Source: Piscirickettsiaceae bacterium (GTDB taxonomy: Bacteria; Pseudomonadota; Gammaproteobacteria; Nitrosococcales; Methylophagaceae). Taken from it: 64,000 bases of DNA. The stretch covers positions 1 through 64,000 of the forward strand of contig JABSQN010000002.1 of assembly GCA_013215825.1 (NCBI GenBank), in the 5' to 3' direction. A model generated the notes under the pieces. That model saw only the letters and a program-made list of their open reading frames with translations, made no database searches and had not been told where the DNA came from. Shown in pieces: positions 51,059 through 59,897 of the stretch. A program made the translations under genes and the position numbers. The first letter of the stretch is position 1, and every line of letters begins with the position of its first letter.

Positions 51059-51298
51059 TTAAAAAGGAAAATCATCAACATACCTTTCACATGATTTAGA
51101 ATCCCAGTAACCATATTTAGAACAAACACCACGATCATTTTCATTCATTAGTGCTTTGCAAAAAAAGCATTTAGAAGAATTGTTAACGGCTATAACGTTA
51201 GTAGATATACTTCTTTTTTTATATGACTCAGAAAATGTCTTATTTTTAGATATTAAATCAGATAAGGTTCCATCACTTCTTTCTGCATACCCCTGCAA
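51059..51298 (-). CDS. Small cysteine-rich protein, possibly frameshifted
   Basis: 79 codons from a TTG, with CFFCKALM, RGVCSKYG and CERYVDDFPF, a Cys4-type pattern that could bind zinc. I do not recognise the family. Upstream at 51332 an ATG opens another frame (MSDTIKIDSLDF) that runs into a TGA at the point where this frame begins, so the gene may originally have begun at 51332 and suffered a 1-base shift near the AGAAAGAAG tract, or the two are unrelated. Confidence 0.45.
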   Translation of the reverse strand: MQGYAERSDGTLSDLISKNKTFSESYKKRSISTNVIAVNNSSKCFFCKALMNENDRGVCSKYGYWDSKSCERYVDDFPF

Positions 51299-51403
51299 AA
51301 TCTAATGAGTCAATTTTTATTGTATCGCTCATATTGTTTTTAGCCTAACGGGTTATTAACAATGAATTAACTATGTGGATTAAAATTCATAGGGATTAGT
51401 GTT

Positions 51404-54400
51404 TCAACACAAAGCCCACTGCTTATCTAAACGCTTAGATGAAACAGGGTAGGCAGTTTTAACACCTTGGGCAAAGAGTGATATTCGAAGCTCTTCTATC
51501 ATCCAGCGGTAGTGTTCAAACTCGGTTGATGATTGGTTGTTGATATTGTTTAAATAGTGTTGCCAATGGGGTTTAATTTCATTCATCCATTGTTGATCGC
51601 GGCTTGGGTTTTCTGCTAATTTATCTAAGCGTTGTCCGATGGCTTTAAAGTACAGCGGCAGGCGTTTTAGAGCATGATCAGGTGTGTGGTGAGCGAAGCC
51701 TTGATAGAGCAAATAATGGAGTTGCTGTTTAATATCTTTGATGGCATTTAGTGCTGTGAGTGGCATTTTCCCTGATAATCGTCTAGCGATAGTGTGATAT
51801 TCAGCCAATGGCATGGCAACTTGTTTGGCAAGTTCTGTGGCGGTTGAAATTAGCTCGCTACGTTTATCTTCTAACCGTTGTTCAAAGTCTTGTTTACTAC
51901 GAATGGGTGCTTGGTCGAGCAAAAAACAGCGATCAACAGCGAGATGAATTAAATCTGTTTTAAGCTGTTCGCATGGTGTTTTATTATTGTCTTGCTCTTC
52001 ATCACCATAAGGAGAGGGTTGAACATTGACATAGTGCAGACACATTTTTTGTATATCGGGCAGGTGTTTACTTAGGTATTTAACAGAATCTTTCTGTGCC
52101 AATAAAAACAAGCGGCGTAGGCCTTTTGCAGTGAATGCATCGGCTTGTTTTCGGGTGTCCATCAGGGTTAAATCAATTGAATCTTCTTTATCGACTAAGG
52201 CTGGATAGGCGGTCATTTCTAAGCTATTTTGATTGAGAGTGATGCTTTCTGGCAAGTCATCAAATGACCATGATGTTAAGCCTTGTTGTTCATAGTCACT
52301 GTCGGGCATTTGTCTAAAACTGGCGGCAGCTTCTTTTGCCCATTTTTGTTTTAATTGCTCTAAATCACGGCTTTCATCAAGCAGTTTTCCATCTTCATCC
52401 AGCAATCGGAAGTTCATTTGCAGATAATTGGGTAGGTCGGAAACATTCCAATCGGATACGGCAATTTCAATGCTCGTTTGTTTGCGAAGTTGTTCGCTTA
52501 ATGCAATAAGCAGGCTACCTGATTCGATAGACATATTCTTCAAACAATTATCAGCATAGGTCGGCACAGGGATAAAATGACGACGTTGTGATTTTGGTAA
52601 GCCTTTGATTAGAAGGATAACTTTATCACGTAACAAGCCGGGAACCAGCCATTCATAACGTTCGGCATTGGTTTGGTTTAGCAGTGATAACGGGATGCTT
52701 TGAGTGACACCATCATGTGACTTTCCTGGCTCAAAATGATATTCCAATGTTAAGGGCACAAGATTGACCAGCATTTGATCCGGATAAGCGTGATCGGTGA
52801 TGTGATCAGCTTGGTGATGCATTAATTCATCACGATCTAAGAACAGCAATTTCTCTTGTTGTTGTTCGGCTTTTTTACGCCATTTTTCAAAGCCAGCACC
52901 GTTAACAATGTGGGCGGGTATGCGTTGTTTATAGAAATCAAACAGCACTTCATCATCGACTAAGACATCACGGCGACGTGATTTTTGTTCTAATTGTTCA
53001 ATGCTTTTGATTAATTCAATATTGTGATTAAAGAACGGCGCAGGGCAGTACCAGTCACCTTGTACTAAGGCATCACGGATAAATATCTCATGAGATTTAA
53101 CCGGATCGATAGCACCAAAATGCACTCGACGACGGGCGACAATTGGCAATCCATATAATGATATTTGTTCAAAAGCGACAACTTGAGCAGGTTTCTTTTC
53201 CCAATGTGGATCGGAATATTGCTTTTTCACCAAGTCGCCAGCAACAGGTTCTATCCATTCCGGTTCAATCTTGGCGACAATACGAGCATATAAACGGCCT
53301 GTTTCAACTAGTTCTGCCGCCATGATCCACTTGGGACCTTTTTTGTGCAATGCAGAACCGGGGAAGATTTTAAGTTTCAGGTTTCGCGTACCGGTGTATT
53401 CTGATTTATCGGTTTTAACTGCGATATTACTCAATAAACCAGACAGTAGGGCTTGATGTATTTCACGATAATCAGCAGGGATCTGATTAGGTTTTAAACC
53501 CATTTGTGTCACTTGCACATGTAATTGCTGATGAATATCATGCCATTCACGCAAGCGAATAAAGGATAAAAAATGCTCTTTACAGTATTTGCGTAATTTG
53601 TTTTGTGTCAGGTGCTTTTTCTTATCGTGATACAGCGCCCACAGTTTGATAAAACCTAAGAAATCAGAACGTTCATCTTTGTATTTATTATGTGCTTCAT
53701 CTGCCGCTTGTTGTTTATCCATCGGGCGTTCACGTGGATCTTGAATACTCAAAGCACTGGCAATAATTAGTATTTCAGTTAAGCAGTTTTGTTTTTGGGC
53801 TGATAACACCATACGAGCAATACGAGGATCTATCGGCAATTTTGCCAGTTGTCGCCCAGATTCTGTAAGATTACGCTGACGATTTACCGCGCCAAGTTCT
53901 TCTAATAAACGAAAACCATCATTAATCATCTTCTCTGGTGGAGGATTAATAAATGGGAATTGAGCCGGATCGCCTAATTTAAGCGATGACATTTGCAAAA
54001 TAACAGAGGCAAGATTGGTGCGTAATACTTCAGGATCGGTAAAAGCAGGGCGATTCTTAAAGTTATCTTCATCATAAAGACGAATTGCGATACCGGCGGC
54101 AACACGACCGCAACGCCCGGAACGCTGGTTGGCACTAGATTGCGAGATCTTCTCAATTGGCAGACGTTGCACCTTATTTCGCACACTATAGCGACTAATT
54201 CGTGCAAAACCAGGATCAACTACATAGCGAATACCTGGCACAGTCAATGACGTTTCTGCCACATTGGTTGCCAAAACAATTCGACGATGACCGCCTGTTT
54301 TAAAAACACGGTTTTGTTCTGCGGCTGATTGGCGAGCAAGTAGGGGTAAAATCTGTGTTTTAGGCGGATGATGTTTGCGTAAGGCTTCAGAGACATCACG

Positions 54401-55297
54401 AATATCACGTTCACCTGATAAGAAGACCAGAATGTCGCCTTGACCTTCTTTGCATAACTCATCTACAGCTTCAACAATGCCACGGATCATATCGTAATCA
54501 CGTTGCTCGTCATCGTCACCAGCAGGCGGGCGATAACGTAGTTCAACCGGGAAGGTTCGACCTGTTACTTCAATCACAGGTGCATTATTAAAATGTTCGG
54601 AAAATCGTTTAGTATCAATGGTTGCCGAGGTGATAATGACTTTTAAATCAGGACGCTTTGGCAAAAGTTGTTTGAGATAACCCAGCAAAAAGTCGATATT
54701 AAGACTGCGTTCATGCGCCTCATCGATAATGATAGTGTCATATTGATTTAAGAATTGATCATTTTGCGTTTCTGCCAGCAAAATACCATCCGTCATCAAC
54801 TTGATATAACTACGATCGGCATTAACTTGATCATGAAAACGGATTTTATAACCAACAATATCACCAAGCTCACTTTTAAGCTCTTCAGCAATCCGATTTG
54901 CTACCGTTCGTGCCGCCAATCGTCGGGGCTGAGTATGACCAATCATGCCGGCAACACCGCGACCCAATTCCAAACAAATTTTAGGGAGCTGTGTTGTTTT
55001 ACCCGATCCCGTTTCACCACTGAGGATAATTACTTGGTTTTCTTCAATTGCCTTTGCTATTTCTTCCCGTCTATCAATAACGGGTAAATCACCATCGAAG
55101 ATCGGTTTCGGCAAATGTTGTTGGCGTAAAGCACGACGTGCAACAGACTTGCTGATTTGTTTTTCTAAGGTATCAACGTGATCGGTTTTAATCGTTTCTT
55201 GGCGACGTAAATAATTGAGTTTACGGCGTAGCGGAAATTGATCTGCCAACATTGTTGTTTTCAGTAATTGTTCTAATTGTTGTAGTCTTTGTTTCAA
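51404..55297 (-). CDS. hrpA: ATP-dependent RNA helicase HrpA
   Basis: 1297-aa DEAH helicase. Walker A GETGSGKT at 94-101, DEAH in IIIDEAHERSLNID at about 190, SATI motif ITSATID, and motif VI QRSGRCGR. Helicase-associated, OB-fold and the long DUF3418 C-terminal region follow, giving full HrpA length. HrpA resolves stalled ribosomes on mRNA in E. coli. No neighbours point to a special role. Confidence 0.95.
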   Translation of the reverse strand: MKQRLQQLEQLLKTTMLADQFPLRRKLNYLRRQETIKTDHVDTLEKQISKSVARRALRQQHLPKPIFDGDLPVIDRREEIAKAIEENQVIILSGETGSGKTTQLPKICLELGRGVAGMIGHTQPRRLAARTVANRIAEELKSELGDIVGYKIRFHDQVNADRSYIKLMTDGILLAETQNDQFLNQYDTIIIDEAHERSLNIDFLLGYLKQLLPKRPDLKVIITSATIDTKRFSEHFNNAPVIEVTGRTFPVELRYRPPAGDDDEQRDYDMIRGIVEAVDELCKEGQGDILVFLSGERDIRDVSEALRKHHPPKTQILPLLARQSAAEQNRVFKTGGHRRIVLATNVAETSLTVPGIRYVVDPGFARISRYSVRNKVQRLPIEKISQSSANQRSGRCGRVAAGIAIRLYDEDNFKNRPAFTDPEVLRTNLASVILQMSSLKLGDPAQFPFINPPPEKMINDGFRLLEELGAVNRQRNLTESGRQLAKLPIDPRIARMVLSAQKQNCLTEILIIASALSIQDPRERPMDKQQAADEAHNKYKDERSDFLGFIKLWALYHDKKKHLTQNKLRKYCKEHFLSFIRLREWHDIHQQLHVQVTQMGLKPNQIPADYREIHQALLSGLLSNIAVKTDKSEYTGTRNLKLKIFPGSALHKKGPKWIMAAELVETGRLYARIVAKIEPEWIEPVAGDLVKKQYSDPHWEKKPAQVVAFEQISLYGLPIVARRRVHFGAIDPVKSHEIFIRDALVQGDWYCPAPFFNHNIELIKSIEQLEQKSRRRDVLVDDEVLFDFYKQRIPAHIVNGAGFEKWRKKAEQQQEKLLFLDRDELMHHQADHITDHAYPDQMLVNLVPLTLEYHFEPGKSHDGVTQSIPLSLLNQTNAERYEWLVPGLLRDKVILLIKGLPKSQRRHFIPVPTYADNCLKNMSIESGSLLIALSEQLRKQTSIEIAVSDWNVSDLPNYLQMNFRLLDEDGKLLDESRDLEQLKQKWAKEAAASFRQMPDSDYEQQGLTSWSFDDLPESITLNQNSLEMTAYPALVDKEDSIDLTLMDTRKQADAFTAKGLRRLFLLAQKDSVKYLSKHLPDIQKMCLHYVNVQPSPYGDEEQDNNKTPCEQLKTDLIHLAVDRCFLLDQAPIRSKQDFEQRLEDKRSELISTATELAKQVAMPLAEYHTIARRLSGKMPLTALNAIKDIKQQLHYLLYQGFAHHTPDHALKRLPLYFKAIGQRLDKLAENPSRDQQWMNEIKPHWQHYLNNINNQSSTEFEHYRWMIEELRISLFAQGVKTAYPVSSKRLDKQWALC

Positions 55298-55322
55298 AAT
55301 AATTTAGCTGTTCGGTTAGATT

Positions 55323-55592
55323 TTATTGTTTGATCTGCTCAAACAGTTTTTTATTATACGATGCGGTAGCAAAAGCACCCCAGATCATGCAGATAGGCCA
55401 AACAAGGAATAAGCCCATACCGAAGGTGATTACAGCAGTAATAATTGAGACTACTGACATGATAACTGCACCCCAGATAGTGCTATAAAGCATACCTATT
55501 GAGCCAAATAAAAAAGTGAGGATCAGTGATATTCCGACACTTTTCGTTGATGTAACAATAATGCGTTGGGTGGGGATATTATTATCTGACAT
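55323..55592 (-). CDS. Small inner-membrane protein, unknown function
   Basis: 89 aa from ATG 55592, with two to three hydrophobic stretches (SVGISLILTFLFGSIGMLYS, WGAVIMSVVSIITAVITFGM, IWGAFATASYNKKL). Similar small proteins occur widely in gammaproteobacteria without a known role. The start is 1 bp after the stop of the pentapeptide gene; an ATG at 55622 is possible but would overlap it by 29 bp. Confidence 0.6.
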   Translation of the reverse strand: MSDNNIPTQRIIVTSTKSVGISLILTFLFGSIGMLYSTIWGAVIMSVVSIITAVITFGMGLFLVWPICMIWGAFATASYNKKLFEQIKQ

Positions 55593-55593
55593 A

Positions 55594-56055
55594 TTAACAA
55601 CCGCTATTGTTGATTTTTCCATCAGGCATGGTGGTATTACAGAATTTCACCCCGCGAAAACTCGTATCTTTTGTTGTGGCTCCGGTTAAATCGACATCGC
55701 TTAAATCAGAGAAGTTAAATTTAGCATTTGATAAATTAGCATCTTTAAAGTTTGCGCCAGTGAAGTTTGCGTTATCTAATAATGAGTTCGATAGATCGGT
55801 GTTTCCGAGGTTTGCACCTTGTACTCTTGAGCGAGTGAACCACGTGCCGACTAATTTAGCACCACTGTAATTTGTGCCTTTAAGAGTGGCTTCACTCATA
55901 TCTGCACCGCTAAGATCTTTACCACTTAAATCAGCATCACTTAGATTACAGTGATGGCATATTTTAGTTTCAAATAAGCGATCAATATAAATTTGGTCGA
56001 AAGCCATTGCGGGTGAAACTATGACTATTCCAGCTATAAGTGACATTAACTTCAT
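55594..56055 (-). CDS. Secreted pentapeptide-repeat protein
   Basis: 153 aa with a signal peptide (cleaved after about residue 18, AMA) and about 14 A(D/N)LXX-type repeats, such as SDADLSGKDLSGADMSEATL (20 residues), that build a right-handed beta helix. Cys residues near both ends (ICHHC, FCNTT, SGC) may form disulfides. Function unknown. Confidence 0.8.
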   Translation of the reverse strand: MKLMSLIAGIVIVSPAMAFDQIYIDRLFETKICHHCNLSDADLSGKDLSGADMSEATLKGTNYSGAKLVGTWFTRSRVQGANLGNTDLSNSLLDNANFTGANFKDANLSNAKFNFSDLSDVDLTGATTKDTSFRGVKFCNTTMPDGKINNSGC

Positions 56056-56058
56056 TAT

Positions 56059-56670
56059 CTATTCTCCTGAATTTACTGGATTATTCCAGCTGTTAATATA
56101 AAACTGTTCAGTCAATGGACGGCGGTTACGTTCTTTTAGTTCCCGTTCAAGCTGTTCTTCATTCAGACTAGCTAACGGTGCTGGATAGCCGATTGCAATC
56201 ATTGCCCAACATTTAATTTCATCAGGTAATGAGAATGTTTTTCGTAATTTGTCGGCATCATAGCCACCCATTTGATGGCTTGTTAAACCAAGTGATGTTG
56301 CTTGCAAACATAAGCTAATACTTGCCGCGCCGGTGTCATAGCCACCCCAGCGGTTGTCTGCATTATTATGGCTAAAGTGTTGAACCGATGTCGTTAAAAT
56401 CAATAAAGGTGCGTTTTTTGCCCATTCTTGATTACCGGGTGATAAGCAATCTAATGCTTTTTTCCAAGCACTTTCATCTTGATTTCGATCCCAAACGAGA
56501 AATCGCCATGGTTGGTCGCCATAACATGAGGGTGCCCAGCGAGCTGCTTCACAAAGGGAAATTATCTGTTCATGGCTAATAGGTGTAGAAGCATCAAAAA
56601 CGCGACCACTCCAGCGTTCAGAGAGTAGTGGGGCTATATCTTGTTCTGTTTCAGCTGGCTTACCAATCAC
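56059..56670 (-). CDS. Nitroreductase-family flavoprotein
   Basis: 203 aa, FMN-dependent. LLSERWSGRVFD and the AARWAPSCYGDQPWRFLV segment (cut to AARWAPSCYGDQPWR) bind FMN; GAASISLCLQATSLGL and AIGYPAP are typical. Start is GTG 56668-56670, 7 bases after AGGA. Substrate unknown. Confidence 0.87.
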   Translation of the reverse strand: MIGKPAETEQDIAPLLSERWSGRVFDASTPISHEQIISLCEAARWAPSCYGDQPWRFLVWDRNQDESAWKKALDCLSPGNQEWAKNAPLLILTTSVQHFSHNNADNRWGGYDTGAASISLCLQATSLGLTSHQMGGYDADKLRKTFSLPDEIKCWAMIAIGYPAPLASLNEEQLERELKERNRRPLTEQFYINSWNNPVNSGE

Positions 56671-56679
56671 GGTGAGATC

Positions 56680-56976
56680 CTATTTTTTAGGCAGTTGGAT
56701 TGTGGGTTCTTTTGCGGCACGATAAATTGCCACAATATGGCCAATTGACATCACTAAGTTGGAGTTTGTTTTGTCCAAGATCTCATTGGTCATTTCCAAA
56801 CGTTCCTCTTTTTCTAAACCACTGACGCGAACTTTAATCAATTCGTGTTGCTCAAGTGTCTTATCAATTTCAGCCAACACGTTATCGCTTAAGCCTTTGT
56901 TACCAATCATTACCACGGGTTTGAGTGGGTGAGCTAGGCTCTTTAAATATCGTTTTTGTTTATCATTAACTGCCAT
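56680..56976 (-). CDS. yhbY: CRM-domain RNA-binding protein YhbY
   Basis: 98-aa protein associated with pre-50S ribosomal subunits. LAHPLKPVVMIGNKGLS with the GNKGL loop marks the CRM domain. ATG 56976 (MAVNDKQK) with AGGTAAC upstream is preferred over an ATG 33 bp earlier. Its upstream region carries a 22-bp perfect palindrome and then the inserted cassette region. Confidence 0.9.
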   Translation of the reverse strand: MAVNDKQKRYLKSLAHPLKPVVMIGNKGLSDNVLAEIDKTLEQHELIKVRVSGLEKEERLEMTNEILDKTNSNLVMSIGHIVAIYRAAKEPTIQLPKK

Positions 56977-57045
56977 GCGAGATGTTACCTGTATTAAAAT
57001 GAACGGCAATTATATCAGGAACATATAATGACGTGCGTAACTTCC

Positions 57046-57067
57046 TGATTTATACCGGTATAAATCA
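57046..57067. promoter_or_regulatory. 22-bp perfect palindrome upstream of yhbY
   Basis: Perfect palindrome centred on ACCGGT, with half-site TGATTTATACC, 70 bp upstream of the yhbY start. Size and symmetry would suit an operator for a dimeric regulator. No known operator is matched. Confidence 0.4.
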
Positions 57068-57186
57068 CAGCATCAAAACAGCCATATATCAGAGCTTTAG
57101 CGTTGTGCGGTGTATCATTCAGCATCATTTTAACATCTATATTTCAGGCATATTCTCTGCACCGGCTTGGGCATACTTGGGTTTAA

Positions 57187-57582
57187 GTACTGGCGATAAG
57201 TTTGCCGACTAAACCTTATCGCTGTTCTGCTGGGAAGCTAACAATTGGCTATGGTCGAAACATAGAAGATATTGGCATATCAAAAGAAGAAGCCACGATT
57301 ATGCTTCACGAAGAAGACGTCCGACTGGCCACTGAAACGGCGGCACAATTTAACTAGTATCGACGGTTAGATAATGTAAGGCAAGATGTGATCATTGAAA
57401 TGATATTTCACCTGGGCCTGCCTCGATTCCTTGGCTTCAAAAAGATGATCCAAGCATTGCGTGAAGATGATTATTCGAAGGCGGCTATTGAAATGCTGGA
57501 TAGTAAATGGGCGTGTCAAGTTGGCGTTCGAGCCAGTACACTTGCAAACATTATGGATAATGCTAAGGTGGGCGTTAATTAA
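57187..57582 (+). pseudogene. Decayed phage lysozyme (endolysin, T4/P22-like family)
   Basis: One frame reads TKPYRCSAGKLTIGYGRN, then EEATIMLHEEDV, a TAG stop at 57355-57357, and on to QDVIIEMIFHLGLP, MLDSKW and CQVGVRASTLANIM, ending TAA 57580-57582. This is the order of motifs in phage lysozymes (GxxTIGYG, WxxQVG.RA). The N-terminal catalytic Glu region is missing and the stop interrupts the chain. It is the only phage remnant seen in the insertion. Confidence 0.75.
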
Positions 57583-57636
57583 ATTAGTCACTATCGACCG
57601 GTTGAACTCACAACCCAAGGTGGACATTGATTAATT

Positions 57637-57828
57637 CCTAACAAACTGGGATTATTGCCACTCTGGATATAAAAGCATAAATCAATGGAGTCTGACCCCA
57701 TTGATTTACATTAAAAATAACTTGCATTTTTGGACTTATAATTCTTATGATTATAAGTCAGTATGAAAATATTTCTTGTTTTTTCAACTACTTAAATATA
57801 CGGTTACGAAATTAACTCGGCGTTAGAT
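57637..57828 (+). other. Degenerate attC-like region before cassette A
   Basis: CCTAACAAACTGGG at 57637 resembles an R'' end and GGCGTTAGATGG (GTTAGAT at 57822-57828) an R' end, but 192 bp is longer than a normal attC and includes a REP-like palindrome (57678-57709) and a 10-bp-stem hairpin (57733-57759). Probably an attC interrupted by repeats. Confidence 0.4.
57678..57709. repeat. REP-like palindrome, copy a
   Basis: Arms TAAATCAATGG and CCATTGATTTA are perfect complements around AGTCTGACC. Related copies lie at 58694-58722 and 63080-63107. Confidence 0.75.
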
Positions 57829-57873
57829 GGTTACTGATTTAATTATTATTATGAGTAAATACTTGGAGTTCAA

Positions 57874-58677
57874 ATGAAAGAAATAGTTGATGCCATCGGT
57901 ACTCGAATTAAATCTCCATATTTTGGATATTCTATTTTGGCGTTTATCGCACTGAACTGGCGAGAGATATTTTTAATATTACTGTCCGAGAGCGCTCCTC
58001 AAGCTAGGATACTTGAATTCGACCAAGCAACGAGTTTTTCGTCGTTGTTAGGATTGCCATTGTTAATCGGGGCTTTGGTAGCATTACTAACTCCTTGGGT
58101 AAAATTAATCTTTGAATATTCATCAAAAAAACCAATTGAATTAATAGATGTTCTTAAATTAGAGGCTCAACATAAAATCACTATTAAACAAGCACAATTG
58201 GAACAATCAAGGACTGATTTCTTTGCAATAAAGGAAAAGGAGTTAATTGAACGAGCCAGAAGAGATGAGGAGGTTTCAGCAATTGCTAACGAAGAAACCA
58301 AAGAGAAACTCTCTATAGAGCTCGAGCAACTCAGGAACGAGCGTGACAAATTGTCACATGAAGTTAGAGAAAAAGACACGAAAGAAAGTCTAAAAGACCC
58401 TTTGCTAGCTTTATCAAAATTATCTGATCCTGCAATAGAGATATTGCTTGCTACTAAGAATAATAAGAACGGAACGATAAAAATCATTGCCACCCTACAG
58501 GGTCGAGCCATTCATGCTGGAACCGACACATTTGGAACCGAAGATCAGAGGACTTACGTCAAGTACGAAGAAGGTCTAGAAGAGTTAGTAGAATTAGGAC
58601 TAGTAAAATCGAGAGACCTTAGCGGAGATGTTTACGAGCTAACGAGCCTAGGCTGGGAAACAGCGAATGTGCTTTAA
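57874..58677 (+). CDS. Cassette A: membrane protein with coiled coil and C-terminal winged-helix-like domain, unknown function
   Basis: 267 aa. Two hydrophobic segments (about 17-38 and 57-80), then KKPIELIDVLK, a charged coiled-coil stretch (about 95-170, Glu/Lys-rich), and a C-terminal domain (about 178-267) ending LVELGLVKSRDLSGDVYELT, like the wing of a winged helix. No catalytic motif is seen. GGAG lies 6 bases before ATG 57874. The stop codon TAA is part of the R'' CTTTAAC. A membrane sensor or effector is a guess. Confidence 0.7.
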   Translation: MKEIVDAIGTRIKSPYFGYSILAFIALNWREIFLILLSESAPQARILEFDQATSFSSLLGLPLLIGALVALLTPWVKLIFEYSSKKPIELIDVLKLEAQHKITIKQAQLEQSRTDFFAIKEKELIERARRDEEVSAIANEETKEKLSIELEQLRNERDKLSHEVREKDTKESLKDPLLALSKLSDPAIEILLATKNNKNGTIKIIATLQGRAIHAGTDTFGTEDQRTYVKYEEGLEELVELGLVKSRDLSGDVYELTSLGWETANVL

Positions 58678-58759
58678 CAAGCGCTTAAATTGCAAATCAA
58701 TAGGATCAGACTCGATTGATTTATGGCTGGGCCTGATACCGCTTAATAATGCGTTAAAC
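58672..58759 (+). other. attC of cassette A, altered
   Basis: R'' CTTTAAC at 58672-58678, AAGCGCTTAA, a REP-like centre, CCGCTTAATAATGC and R' GTTAAAC at 58753-58759; 88 bp. Confidence 0.55.
58694..58722. repeat. REP-like palindrome, copy b
   Basis: AAATCAAT ... ATTGATTT around AGGATCAGACTCG, inside the attC of cassette A. The following 55 bp, through GACCGCTTTTGGCAC, also match those after copy c at 63080. Confidence 0.7.
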
Positions 58760-58760
58760 A

Positions 58761-58847
58761 AATGACCGCTTTTGGCACAGTGCAGACGTAATAAGAAAAA
58801 TTTGGTTAGAATGACTTAAGTGACTGTTGACGACCCAAAGCGGACAT
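58761..58847. repeat. 87-bp repeat, copy 1
   Basis: From AATGACCGCTTTTGG to CCAAAGCGGACAT; matches 59811-59897 with only three base differences. Non-coding. Confidence 0.9.
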
Positions 58848-58947
58848 TGATTAATTCTTGAAAAGTTGGGAATATAAAGGAGTGATCGAAAACTATGATC
58901 TGTAGCGAAAAATGAATAAAGCGCCTAACAAGGCATATGGAGCATAG

Positions 58948-59784
58948 ATGTCCTTAGATAACTTGGTCAGAGAAATACAAAGGAAAATAGGTAGAAATAT
59001 ACTTCTATTCCAACAACTTGAATACGGATTAAAATATGTAGTTGCGAATGGGCAGTTCTCGGGGTATTCAAGTGAATTAGAAAGCATTATTGCCACGAGA
59101 AAATCTAGTGTAAACACGCAAACTTTGGGGAAGCTAGTTGGGCAATTTGTTGAAACCAGTAATCCAACAAGAAATGATTATTCGACTGAATCTGATGAAA
59201 TCAAAGAGCCGCGTATTTCGTATGATTTTCGAATAGAAACTGATGAAAACAGTTATAAAGAAAAAAAAGAATCACTATCGAAGTTAGTATTAGAAAGAAA
59301 TAAGTTAGTTCATCATCTACTTCCAGAACTGGATCCAAAGTCTTTAGAGAGTTGTAAAAAAGTTGAGAAAAATCTTGATGAACAAGCGGATAAAATCCGT
59401 AATGAACTTATAAGTGTTCAGTCTATAGCTCAAGCCCTCTCAGAGGGCAGGAAAAAATTAGCTGATTACTTAAGTTCAGATGAATGTGAAAAAGAGTGGT
59501 TACTTTCATTTCTGAGGCAAGATCGATTAGTTATTTTACTTGCAGAAATTGCAAGCCAAGTTGCTAGAGAAGATGGTTGGACTTTAATGAATACTGCTGG
59601 GAATTTAGTGAAACAACATGCCCCTGATGAACTAGCATCACTTCATAAAGGTACTGAACATAAATCATTAAAATCACTAATGATTAAAACTGAGCTGTTT
59701 GACTTTAATGAAGAGACAACAGCTAAAGGCGGTATAAGAGTCTTATACAAGATGAAAGATGGCTACGAACTATCATATGCCTAA
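58948..59784 (+). CDS. Cassette B: HEPN-motif protein with LOTUS/OST-HTH-like C-terminal domain
   Basis: 278 aa. A helical N-terminal half contains RNKLVHH (Arg117 and His122), the R-polar-x3-H motif of HEPN ribonucleases. Residues about 200-270 (AREDGWTLMNTAGNLVKQH, KGTEHKSLKSL, LFDFNE, GGIRVLYK) follow the OST-HTH/LOTUS pattern, a winged RNA-binding domain. The inferred role is an RNA-targeting or RNA-cleaving protein, perhaps antiviral or toxin-like. GGAG precedes ATG 58948; the stop TAA is part of R'' GCCTAAC. Confidence 0.7.
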   Translation: MSLDNLVREIQRKIGRNILLFQQLEYGLKYVVANGQFSGYSSELESIIATRKSSVNTQTLGKLVGQFVETSNPTRNDYSTESDEIKEPRISYDFRIETDENSYKEKKESLSKLVLERNKLVHHLLPELDPKSLESCKKVEKNLDEQADKIRNELISVQSIAQALSEGRKKLADYLSSDECEKEWLLSFLRQDRLVILLAEIASQVAREDGWTLMNTAGNLVKQHAPDELASLHKGTEHKSLKSLMIKTELFDFNEETTAKGGIRVLYKMKDGYELSYA

Positions 59785-59810
59785 CAAGGCCATGATGTCG
59801 GAGCTAAATG

Positions 59811-59897
59811 AATGACCGCTTCTGGCACAGTGCAGACGTAATAAGAAAAATTTGGTTAGAATGACTTAAGTGACTGTTGACGACCCGAAACGGACAT
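59811..59897. repeat. 87-bp repeat, copy 2
   Basis: 84 of 87 positions equal copy 1 at 58761. It lies in the 311-bp gap between cassettes B and C. That gap also holds a GCCTAACAAGGCC R''-like start and an 8-bp inverted repeat (TTCCCTGT at 59975, ACAGGGAA at 60038), but no complete attC and no gene. Confidence 0.9.

Noticed and set aside
57388-57582. A separate small gene starting at ATG 57388
   Set aside because: It is simply the 3' part of the broken lysozyme, in the same frame as the upstream TIGYG segment past the TAG.
57823-57873. Exact cassette-end match for cassette A
   Set aside because: Its start GTTAGAT does not mirror its R'' CTTTAAC (expected GTTAAAG), so the boundary of cassette A is only inferred.
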